Part shown: one piece after another, positions 1 to 5,259 of the stretch
How the letters are laid out: each line of letters opens with the position of its first letter
How positions within the stretch are numbered: the stretch's first letter is position 1
Assembly (NCBI GenBank): GCA_030599515.1
Contig: JAUVNV010000040.1
Span: 1 to 13,263, forward strand
DNA: 13,263 nucleotides
Direction: 5' to 3'
DNA from: Acidimicrobiia bacterium
GTDB taxonomy: Bacteria; Actinomycetota; Acidimicrobiia; Spongiisociales; UBA5794
Made by a program: the position numbers and the translations under genes
The notes under the pieces: model-generated
Databases searched by the model: none
Told to the model about the DNA's origin: nothing
What the model saw: the letters and a program-made list of their open reading frames with translations, nothing else

Positions 1-525
1 CGGAGGTTGCCGTGGATCACGTTCAATCTCGTCGCCGGTCTCGTCATCGCGTTCGTGATCGCACAGTTCGAGTCGACGCTCGCCGGCGCCGCGATCCTTG
101 TGGCGTACATGCCGCTGGTCGCGCTTCTCGGCGGGAACTCGGGTGCGCAGAGCCTGGCCGTCATCATCCGATCCATCGCCATGGGCGACCTTCCTCGAGG
201 CCGGGCGAGGAGGGCCATCAGGCGGGAGATGGCGGTCACGATGATCGATGGTCTCGCGATCGCGCTCCTCGCGGCGTTCATGGGAGCCGTCACCGTTGGA
301 TTCTTCGGAGATCAGTCGTCGATCGAGCCACTCCAGATGGCGATCATCCTCTTCGTGTCCGTCATCGTGTCGTTCACCGTCGGAGGTCTCGTTGGGTCGA
401 GCATCCCGATCATTCTACGGCGCATGGGACAAGACCCGGCCCTGGCGTCCAACATCTTCCTCACGATGACAACGGACCTGGTGAGCTTCGGAGGATTCCT
501 CCTCACCGCAGCGCTCCTGCTCTGA
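1..525 (+). CDS. mgtE: Magnesium transporter MgtE, C-terminal membrane domain (5' end outside window)
   Basis: This is the 3' part of a gene whose start lies upstream. The frame is open from base 1, and the TTG at 7 is only an internal Leu codon in the sequence R-R-L-P-W that normally opens the MgtE membrane domain. The visible 174 codons encode hydrophobic helices. They include the family signature GGNSGAQS (about bases 130-153), matching the GGNxGxQS loop-helix, and a late TTDLVSFGG segment whose Asp (codon at about 475) lies where MgtE places its pore Mg2+ ligand. MgtE is a homodimeric inner-membrane Mg2+ channel gated by cytoplasmic N and CBS domains, which would be encoded left of the window. 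It ends in TGA, 40 bp before the convergent lipoprotein gene. Family assignment is firm; gating domains cannot be checked. Confidence 0.93.
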   Translation, partial: RRLPWITFNLVAGLVIAFVIAQFESTLAGAAILVAYMPLVALLGGNSGAQSLAVIIRSIAMGDLPRGRARRAIRREMAVTMIDGLAIALLAAFMGAVTVGFFGDQSSIEPLQMAIILFVSVIVSFTVGGLVGSSIPIILRRMGQDPALASNIFLTMTTDLVSFGGFLLTAALLL

Positions 526-527
526 GC

Positions 528-550
528 GAACGCCCGAGGGTTCAGCGTTC
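528..550. terminator. Possible bidirectional terminator hairpin between convergent genes
   Basis: A perfect 6-bp inverted repeat (GAACGC / GCGTTC) with an 11-nt loop lies in the 40-bp gap between the mgtE stop and the convergent lipoprotein stop. There is no T-tract on either side, so intrinsic termination is doubtful. It is listed because it is the only dyad in the gap. Confidence 0.2.
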
Positions 551-565
551 AAGAACTCTGAGGAG

Positions 566-1072
566 TCAGGAACCGAGAACAGCGTCGTCGATCCCCTTGA
601 ACGGTCCTACATACACGATCCGGAAGCCATCTTCGAGCCGTGCGAAATAGTGGAGTTCCAGCGTCTTCCGCTGCTCCTCATCGGGCTCTTCGACGAGAAG
701 GGCCGACACGGCGTCCTGCGAGTCCACGACGTGCGCCTCGAAGACCGGAGGGAAACGATCGACCGTGTCTGCGATCACATCGTAGAGGTCCAGGTCCGAC
801 AGACTCGTGTACGAGGTGGGGTCGAGAAGGACGATCACCGTGTCCCCGGTTTCGGGCGAGATGATCCTCTCGGCGATGCTGTACTCGGGGAAGGTAGCCT
901 CGTTCGGAACTGATGTCGTCGTGGTCGATGACGACGTGGTTGTGGGCGACGTCGTCGTGGTCGTCGTGGTCGTTGAGACAGTCGTGGATGTCGTTGAGGT
1001 GGGCTCGTTCGATGACGTACACGAAACGACGACCAATGCCATTGCAGCCATCAGGTGAATTCGTGACCTCAT
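566..1072 (-). CDS. Secreted lipoprotein with Thr/Ser-rich stalk, function unknown
   Basis: The gene encodes 168 residues from the ATG at 1072. An upstream in-frame ATG at 1120 is rejected because it would overlap the preceding gene by 37 bp and bury the signal peptide. The N terminus is a lipoprotein signal: basic residues (MRSRIH), a hydrophobic core and the lipobox VVSC with Cys18 as the lipidated residue. Residues about 19-55 are almost entirely Thr and Ser, a flexible and possibly O-glycosylated wall-spanning stalk. Residues 59-168 form a compact alpha/beta-looking domain that I do not recognise. The start lies 11 bp after the stop of the 145-residue gene, so the two are probably co-transcribed with the aminotransferase. 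It is inferred to be an envelope protein facing the outside; no enzyme motif is visible. Confidence 0.8.
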   Translation of the reverse strand: MRSRIHLMAAMALVVVSCTSSNEPTSTTSTTVSTTTTTTTTSPTTTSSSTTTTSVPNEATFPEYSIAERIISPETGDTVIVLLDPTSYTSLSDLDLYDVIADTVDRFPPVFEAHVVDSQDAVSALLVEEPDEEQRKTLELHYFARLEDGFRIVYVGPFKGIDDAVLGS

Positions 1073-1083
1073 GGTTGCTGATT

Positions 1084-1521
1084 CTATCCGATTGGATCGT
1101 CGCTGTATCGCGCAATCCAATCGTCGTACTCAACACCTTCCATCCACGGCGTGCCGTTGACGATCCGGAAGCGACGGCGCACTTCGGCGAAGTCCTCCGG
1201 TGACGAGGATTTCTTGAGTTCCTGCTCGGCGAGTTCGAGCGCCGGTCGCCATGCGGGAATGCCGACGGCGAGATCGACACGCGCCTCCCAGGATTCCTCT
1301 CCCCGGTACCTCTCCGACTCCGGGGAGCTCCAGAACCGCTGGAGCTTCGTCGCCATTCGAACGGCGCGGCGCAGGGACCGCGCCTCCCGACGATCGATCG
1401 ATGTGCGGTCGATGGTGAGGTTCGCCATCCATTCCCCATAGGCCTCATCGCCCCATCGATCGGGGTCCATCACCACCTCGCAGTAGAGGTCATCGACGGC
1501 TGCCGCAAGCGACGTACTCAT
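1084..1521 (-). CDS. Conserved-looking hypothetical protein, 145 aa
   Basis: I do not recognise this family. The product is soluble, charged and probably mostly helical, with no signal peptide, membrane segment or metal motif. Residues about 45-75 are rich in Arg and Lys (RREARSLRRAVR), and the C-terminal third is rich in acidic and aromatic residues. The ATG overlaps the aminotransferase stop in an ATGA arrangement (1518-1521), which fixes the start and implies translational coupling. The lipoprotein gene follows 11 bp after its stop. Codon use and GC level match the neighbours, and the reverse-strand frames here show no recognisable protein, so it is probably a real gene. A role linked to the aminotransferase or the lipoprotein is possible but not shown. 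Confidence 0.72.
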   Translation of the reverse strand: MSTSLAAAVDDLYCEVVMDPDRWGDEAYGEWMANLTIDRTSIDRREARSLRRAVRMATKLQRFWSSPESERYRGEESWEARVDLAVGIPAWRPALELAEQELKKSSSPEDFAEVRRRFRIVNGTPWMEGVEYDDWIARYSDDPIG

Positions 1522-2354
1522 CGATGCAGCTCCTCGGCAACGAGCGCTGTGAAGCCGTCCTGGAGGTTCCTCGTCCCGATACCGGCACGGAGCAGGCGAT
1601 CGTCGACTTGCACGATCGAGAGAACTTCCCGGACCGTGGACATGGCGAAGATCTCGTCGGCGCTCATCACGTCGTCGATTTCGTACAGCCCTTCCATGAT
1701 GGTCATGCCAAGGCGACCCGCGACTTCGATCACGGCGGTACGAGTGATCGATTCGAGAATGCCGATCTCGAGGCCCGGTGTGTGGAAGACACCGTCACTG
1801 ATCCACCCGATGGAGAAGGTGGGTCCTTCGAGCACGTGACCGCTTCGGCCGACGAGGAGTGCATCGTCGAAACCGTCGCTCTGGGCCGCGACCGATGCGG
1901 CGAGATTGAATCCGTACGACAGAGCCTTCGCTCCTGTGAGTTCGAACCAGTCACCATCGGTGTGCCACGGCGCGGTTCTCACCTGAATGGTCATGGTTGA
2001 TGAACCGGGACGAACGGCCTCGGCGAATACGACAACTCGAGAGTTGGTCCCCGGCATCCTCGCGTCGGTGCCTCCTGAGATGAACACCCGCACGACGCTC
2101 TCGCCCGCAGTCTCAGCAGTAGATCGGCACCACATGGCGATGGAATCACAGTCGGGGATCGGCAGCCGGAGCTTCGCAGCGCTCAATTCGAGGCGATCAA
2201 GATGCGCCTCGAGTCGGAAGATCGAACCGTCATAGGAACGCATCGCCTCGAAACATCCGTACCCTCGCTGAAATCCGATGTCGAACACCGAAATGGCAGC
2301 GTGTTCCGGATTCACCGCCAGCCCGTCGATGAGAACGGATCCAAGAACAGCCAT
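1518..2354 (-). CDS. Class IV PLP-dependent aminotransferase / aminodeoxychorismate lyase-like enzyme
   Basis: The product has 278 residues and the fold-type IV pattern: an N-terminal FDIGFQRGYGCFEAMR segment (residues about 24-39), R89 in VRVFISGG, the Schiff-base lysine K143 in TGAKALSYGFN, and the phosphate-binding LEGPT (175-179). The length fits D-amino-acid aminotransferase or 4-amino-4-deoxychorismate lyase (about 270-290 aa) better than branched-chain aminotransferases (over 300). Two family positions differ: the usual GDGVFE reads GYGCFE, and the usual Asn after EGPT reads Ser. Substrate is therefore left open. The start is ATG 2354. The frame stays open to 2450, but that extension only translates the intergenic heptamer repeats. 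A TACTCT box ends 6 nt before the ATG and there is no ribosome-binding site, suggesting a leaderless mRNA. It heads the aminotransferase, hypothetical and lipoprotein group. Confidence 0.88.
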   Translation of the reverse strand: MAVLGSVLIDGLAVNPEHAAISVFDIGFQRGYGCFEAMRSYDGSIFRLEAHLDRLELSAAKLRLPIPDCDSIAMWCRSTAETAGESVVRVFISGGTDARMPGTNSRVVVFAEAVRPGSSTMTIQVRTAPWHTDGDWFELTGAKALSYGFNLAASVAAQSDGFDDALLVGRSGHVLEGPTFSIGWISDGVFHTPGLEIGILESITRTAVIEVAGRLGMTIMEGLYEIDDVMSADEIFAMSTVREVLSIVQVDDRLLRAGIGTRNLQDGFTALVAEELHR

Positions 2355-2360
2355 GCTTGA

Positions 2361-2366
2361 AGAGTA
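2361..2366 (-). promoter_or_regulatory. Candidate -10 box of a leaderless promoter
   Basis: On the minus strand TACTCT fits the actinobacterial TANNNT -10 pattern and ends 6 nt before the aminotransferase ATG at 2354, so transcription could begin at the start codon itself. No Shine-Dalgarno sequence is present, which agrees. No -35 match is visible; that position falls inside the heptamer array. Confidence 0.45.
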
Positions 2367-2400
2367 ATTCGGTATTCGGTATCCGGTAGTCGGTATCCGG
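2366..2400. repeat. Heptameric tandem repeat array A (TANYCGG)
   Basis: Five in-phase 7-bp units: AATTCGG, TATTCGG, TATCCGG, TAGTCGG, TATCCGG. Only the first and the third to fourth bases vary, while CGG is constant. It sits directly upstream of the aminotransferase promoter box and belongs to the same family as the arrays near 2422, 4084, 4128, 5101, 5176 and 11421. Confidence 0.85.
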
Positions 2401-2404
2401 TAGG

Positions 2405-2419
2405 CCCGGCTCCGCCGGG
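2405..2419. other. Perfect GC hairpin beside heptamer arrays
   Basis: Inverted repeat CCCGGC-TCC-GCCGGG, with a 6-bp stem and 3-nt loop, lies between heptamer arrays A and B, downstream of the molybdoenzyme gene and upstream of the aminotransferase. No T-run follows, so it is not a classical intrinsic terminator, although it could still slow transcription or protect an mRNA end. Confidence 0.6.
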
Positions 2420-2421
2420 TG

Positions 2422-2442
2422 TACTCAGTACTCAGCACTCTT
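2422..2442. repeat. Heptameric repeat array B (TACTCAG)
   Basis: Two perfect TACTCAG units followed by a diverged CACTCTT. It abuts the GC hairpin and reaches to within 5 bp of the molybdoenzyme stop codon. Confidence 0.75.
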
Positions 2443-2446
2443 CTCG

Positions 2447-3997
2447 TCACACTTCTTCGGCTGTGACTTCAATCGTGTGCCAACCCTCCGCACCGTCTGG
2501 TCTCGGTGACACCTTCGCTTCGGTCTGCGTGAAGCCGGTGCCGTCGGTGGCCCGGACCGAGACGACGTGTTTCCCGGCCGATAGCTCGCCGTCGAACTTC
2601 CACTGGACCCACGCGTTCTCGGAGAGCGGCTCCGATACCTCCGCGAGTACCCAGGGTCCTTCATCGATTCGTACCTCCACGAACTCGACGCCCTTGGTCG
2701 GCGCCCATGCAACACCTCCGAAGGTGTACGAACCTGCTTCGATCTTCGCCCGGTTCCGCGGCCGATCGATCCGCGACTGGGTCTTGATCGGAGCTTCCTT
2801 GGACCAGCCGCGAGGAATCCAGTACCCGTCGAACGAATCCCACGTCGTCAACTCGATCTCGGTCAGCCACTTCGTCGCCGACACGTAGCCGTACAGCCCC
2901 GGAACGACGAGACGAGCGGGGAAGCCGTGGTTCGCCGGGAGGATCTCACGGTTCATGCCGATTGCTACGAGGGCGTCTCGATCATCGAGAGCCGCGCCGA
3001 TCGGGAACCCGACCGTGAAGCCGTCGATCGAGCGCCCAACGACCTGCTCCGCTCCCGGTTGCACCCCTGCCATTTCGAGCAGGTCTCGGAGGAACACCCC
3101 CGTCCACAGTGCGTTGCCAACGAGATCGTCGCCGACCTTGTTGGACACGCAGGCAAGCGTGATGTACCGCTCGACCAACGGCATCGACGCGAGCTGGTCA
3201 TAGGTGAGCACGACTTCGCGATCGACCATGCCCTTGATCGTCAGCGTCCACTCCTCCGGATCGATCGTGGGGACCACCAGCGCCGTGTCGATCCGGTAGA
3301 AGGTGGCTCCCCCGACGACGATCGGGGGTACCCCTGCGAGGTCGAAGTCATTGGCGGCGGTCGGATCCAACTGAATCTCGACGGGTTCCGGGAGTGCCAG
3401 GGCAGCAAGCTGCGCATCCGCCCGCCCGCGGATTCTTCCCCGACCGATGCTGATCGCCACAGCCGTCACGATCGCTACCCCGGCGAGGCCCACGATGAGC
3501 CTCCGTCGCGACATGTCGGTTACGTCATCGTCCGTGATATCTCGGCTCGTGCCGCCAGCCCATGCCTTGATACCGAACCAGGTTGCGATCCCGAGCCCCA
3601 TGGCGATCATGGTCGAGGCCGCGACGAGCGGTGCCGAGGCGCCCGGCTGGGTGAGTTGGGCTGCCACGCCAACGATGCCGGCGACGGTGAATCCGATGAT
3701 GATCGGCCGTGGTGTGGCGACCGACGCCTTGCCGAGGAACCATCCGATGACCACGGAGACAACGAAGATCCCTATCGCCAGCACGGCCTTGTCGGCCGTG
3801 CCGAAGGCCGAGATGGCGAACGTCTTCAACCATGCTGGGGAGATATCGATCACGTAGGTACCGATCGCGGAGATCGCGGACGGAACGGCATCCGAGACCC
3901 CAGCGAAGAGCTCGGTTGCGCCCATCGCAGTGAACACTCCGGCGACGCCGGCCCAACCGGAGAAGCGCTTCGCTCTGAGATCCTGCTCCATCGTCAT
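2447..3997 (-). CDS. Membrane-anchored sulfite-oxidase-family molybdopterin oxidoreductase
   Basis: The product has 516 residues; a second ATG two codons in is equally possible. The N-terminal 190 residues hold about five hydrophobic segments (roughly 14-34, 70-89, 98-114, 121-146, 167-186). Just before the last is a twin-arginine motif, SRRRLIVG (163-170). The catalytic region follows: the oxidoreductase molybdopterin-binding fold from about 225 to 400, with C283 in TLACVSNKVGDDLVGNALW as the expected Mo thiolate ligand, then HGFPARLVVPGLYGY, typical of the family. Residues about 405-510 are an Ig-like Mo-co dimerisation domain. The enzyme domain probably faces outside the membrane. Sulfite or another small oxyanion or sulfoxide is a plausible substrate, but no heme domain or partner gene is present to decide it. 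Gaps with heptamer repeats flank both ends, so it may be a single transcription unit. Confidence 0.92.
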   Translation of the reverse strand: MTMEQDLRAKRFSGWAGVAGVFTAMGATELFAGVSDAVPSAISAIGTYVIDISPAWLKTFAISAFGTADKAVLAIGIFVVSVVIGWFLGKASVATPRPIIIGFTVAGIVGVAAQLTQPGASAPLVAASTMIAMGLGIATWFGIKAWAGGTSRDITDDDVTDMSRRRLIVGLAGVAIVTAVAISIGRGRIRGRADAQLAALALPEPVEIQLDPTAANDFDLAGVPPIVVGGATFYRIDTALVVPTIDPEEWTLTIKGMVDREVVLTYDQLASMPLVERYITLACVSNKVGDDLVGNALWTGVFLRDLLEMAGVQPGAEQVVGRSIDGFTVGFPIGAALDDRDALVAIGMNREILPANHGFPARLVVPGLYGYVSATKWLTEIELTTWDSFDGYWIPRGWSKEAPIKTQSRIDRPRNRAKIEAGSYTFGGVAWAPTKGVEFVEVRIDEGPWVLAEVSEPLSENAWVQWKFDGELSAGKHVVSVRATDGTGFTQTEAKVSPRPDGAEGWHTIEVTAEEV

Positions 3998-4083
3998 CCG
4001 ACAACTGAACCACAGATTGGAGACCTCCGCGGCCGAAATGCGAGAAGTTCACTGTTTGGTAAGGAGTGAGGGACCCATAGTGG

Positions 4084-4104
4084 TACTCGGTACTCGGTAC
4101 TCGA
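4084..4104. repeat. Heptameric repeat array C (TACTCGG)
   Basis: Units TACTCGG, TACTCGG and TACTCGA lie in the 156-bp gap between the USP-CBS gene and the molybdoenzyme gene. The rest of that gap (3998-4083 and 4105-4127) shows no gene, RNA or clear promoter. Confidence 0.8.
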
Positions 4105-4127
4105 CGAAGATTCCACTACATCCTCGA

Positions 4128-4141
4128 CCGGATACCGGATA
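4128..4141. repeat. Inverted copies of the heptamer (CCGGATA x2)
   Basis: Two CCGGATA units are the reverse complement of TATCCGG, the unit seen in array A. They face array C across about 23 bp, so the pair can form an imperfect hairpin of about 16 bp (12 matches by hand). Confidence 0.7.
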
Positions 4142-4153
4142 CCGGGCGGCTCG

Positions 4154-5080
4154 CTAGCCCCACCCAGAGCCTGTCGGATCGGCCGTTGTCGCCCGGTATA
4201 CGCCAACGAGGTTCCCTGATCCGTCGACGACGGGGATCGTCGTGCCGTCCGTGTCATTGACGAGGACCAGGGCATGCTCGATCGTCTCCTCAGGGGCGAG
4301 GATGGCCGCCTCTTGTGCCAATTCGCCGAGATTCGCGTCGGGATCAGCTGCGTCGAGTGCTGCCTCGGAGACCACACCAAGCAGGGTGTTCTCGGACGCT
4401 ACGACGACATCTCCTGCTCCGACGACCAGGGCATCGGCAACACGCATGTGGGGTCCGAATGCGGCTGGCCGTTCCATCGCCTGGTACACGCGAACCGGGG
4501 CCGCCTTCACGACGATGGTCCCACCGGATGCCTTGTGCTTGATCCGTGCTCCAGGACCGAAGAACTGGCGTTGGAACCACGATCCGCCGGGCGCTCCGAT
4601 GACAAGCAGCGTGCCCGTTGCCAGCTCCTGCACCATCGCCTCCGGACTGGCCGCGCCGACGGTCTCGATGGATAGTTCGGGGAATCGAGCGTCGAACCTC
4701 TGGACGATCCGAGCCGCCGCGGCAGTCGGCTCGGAACCGCCGTGGGCGTAGACGGCGCGGGCCGGCACGTCCAGACTCTGGCCGATCCTCTCCGCCACGG
4801 CAGCCGCGAGCGAAGAGTGTGGTCCGCTCCCGATGGCAGCAACGACACCGGTGGTCCCGTCGGAGGAGAAACCGCTGGGAACCACCACGCTGCACAGATC
4901 GAACGAACTCAGTCGCCGGCTCACCATCAACGTCGCACCCGTGCGTATGCACGTGGCCACAAGGTCCGAATCCACCCGGACTGCTACATCGCCGGAGATC
5001 GCCTCAGCAAGTTCGCGACAGCCTGCCCCCCGGGTCCACAGGACGGGCGGCTGGCTCGTGGGTTGTCGGTCAATCGGCAC
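4154..5080 (-). CDS. Universal-stress-protein-like domain fused to a CBS pair
   Basis: The product has 308 residues. The start is GTG 5080, chosen because GGGGAG lies 6 nt upstream. The frame remains open to 5182 only because the heptamer array on this strand happens to translate without stops as a TDNRQPT repeat. Residues 1-75 are an unassigned N-terminal domain. Residues about 77-192 look like a universal stress protein fold, with the nucleotide-loop-like stretch GAPGGSWFQRQFFGPGARI (162-180) ending in SGGTIVV; the classical G-2x-G-9x-G(S/T) is modified. Residues about 212-298 resemble two CBS motifs (VADALVV...LLGVVSEAAL and TIPVVDGSGNLVGVYRA), which usually bind adenosine nucleotides. It is probably a soluble regulatory or energy-sensing protein. 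It lies downstream of nadE across a 171-bp repeat-filled gap. Confidence 0.78.
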   Translation of the reverse strand: MPIDRQPTSQPPVLWTRGAGCRELAEAISGDVAVRVDSDLVATCIRTGATLMVSRRLSSFDLCSVVVPSGFSSDGTTGVVAAIGSGPHSSLAAAVAERIGQSLDVPARAVYAHGGSEPTAAAARIVQRFDARFPELSIETVGAASPEAMVQELATGTLLVIGAPGGSWFQRQFFGPGARIKHKASGGTIVVKAAPVRVYQAMERPAAFGPHMRVADALVVGAGDVVVASENTLLGVVSEAALDAADPDANLGELAQEAAILAPEETIEHALVLVNDTDGTTIPVVDGSGNLVGVYRATTADPTGSGWG

Positions 5081-5086
5081 GTGGAG

Positions 5087-5092
5087 CTCCCC
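5087..5092 (-). promoter_or_regulatory. Ribosome binding site deciding the GTG start of the USP-CBS gene
   Basis: On the minus strand GGGGAG sits 6 nt before GTG 5080. The ATG at 5182 has only heptamer-repeat sequence between it and this site. This site supports the shorter protein. Confidence 0.65.
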
Positions 5093-5100
5093 GGTGTTCC

Positions 5101-5156
5101 GTAGTCGGTTGTCGGTTGTCGGTTGTCGGTTGTCGGTTGTCGGTTGTCGGTTGTCG
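5101..5156. repeat. Heptameric repeat array D (GTTGTCG x7 plus one variant)
   Basis: Seven perfect GTTGTCG copies (5108-5156) follow one GTAGTCG (5101-5107). This is the most homogeneous array in the window, suggesting recent expansion. A further single copy lies at 5062-5068, inside the first codons of the USP-CBS gene. Confidence 0.95.
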
Positions 5157-5175
5157 GTGAAGACATACGCCCTCT

Positions 5176-5259
5176 TGCTCATAGCTCAAAGCTCATGGCT
5201 GGCGACTGGCGTCTCGTGTCTTGCTACTTGCTACTTGCTACCTATGTCTCACTACTGGC
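5176..5259. repeat. Degenerate heptamer array E running into the nadE stop
   Basis: Twelve consecutive in-phase heptamers can be read, starting TGCTCAT, AGCTCAA and including TACTTGC twice and TACTGGC at the end. Eleven of the twelve keep CT at positions 3-4 while the other bases drift stepwise between neighbours. The last units cover the nadE stop codon (5252-5254). Confidence 0.7.

Noticed and set aside
905..1020. Low-complexity GTCGTC-rich tract as a DNA repeat element
   Set aside because: It is explained by Thr/Ser codons of the lipoprotein stalk on the minus strand.
2355..2450. A 32-residue N-terminal extension of the aminotransferase
   Set aside because: It translates the heptamer repeats and the hairpin and overlaps the molybdoenzyme stop by 4 bp; the conserved fold starts after ATG 2354.
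2927..4069. A 380-codon plus-strand frame opposite the molybdoenzyme
   Set aside because: The composition (Arg/Asp/Gly-rich, no hydrophobic core) is typical of an antisense shadow in GC-rich DNA.
4144..4160. Hairpin GGCT-CGCT-AGCC as a terminator of the USP-CBS gene
   Set aside because: The stem is only 4 bp, it overlaps the stop codon and no T-run follows.
5081..5182. A repeat-rich TDNRQPT N terminus of the USP-CBS protein
   Set aside because: It arises only because the GTTGTCG array has no stops in this frame. A good ribosome-binding site supports GTG 5080.
5101..5259. CRISPR array
   Set aside because: Units are 7 bp, contiguous, with no spacers and no cas genes nearby.
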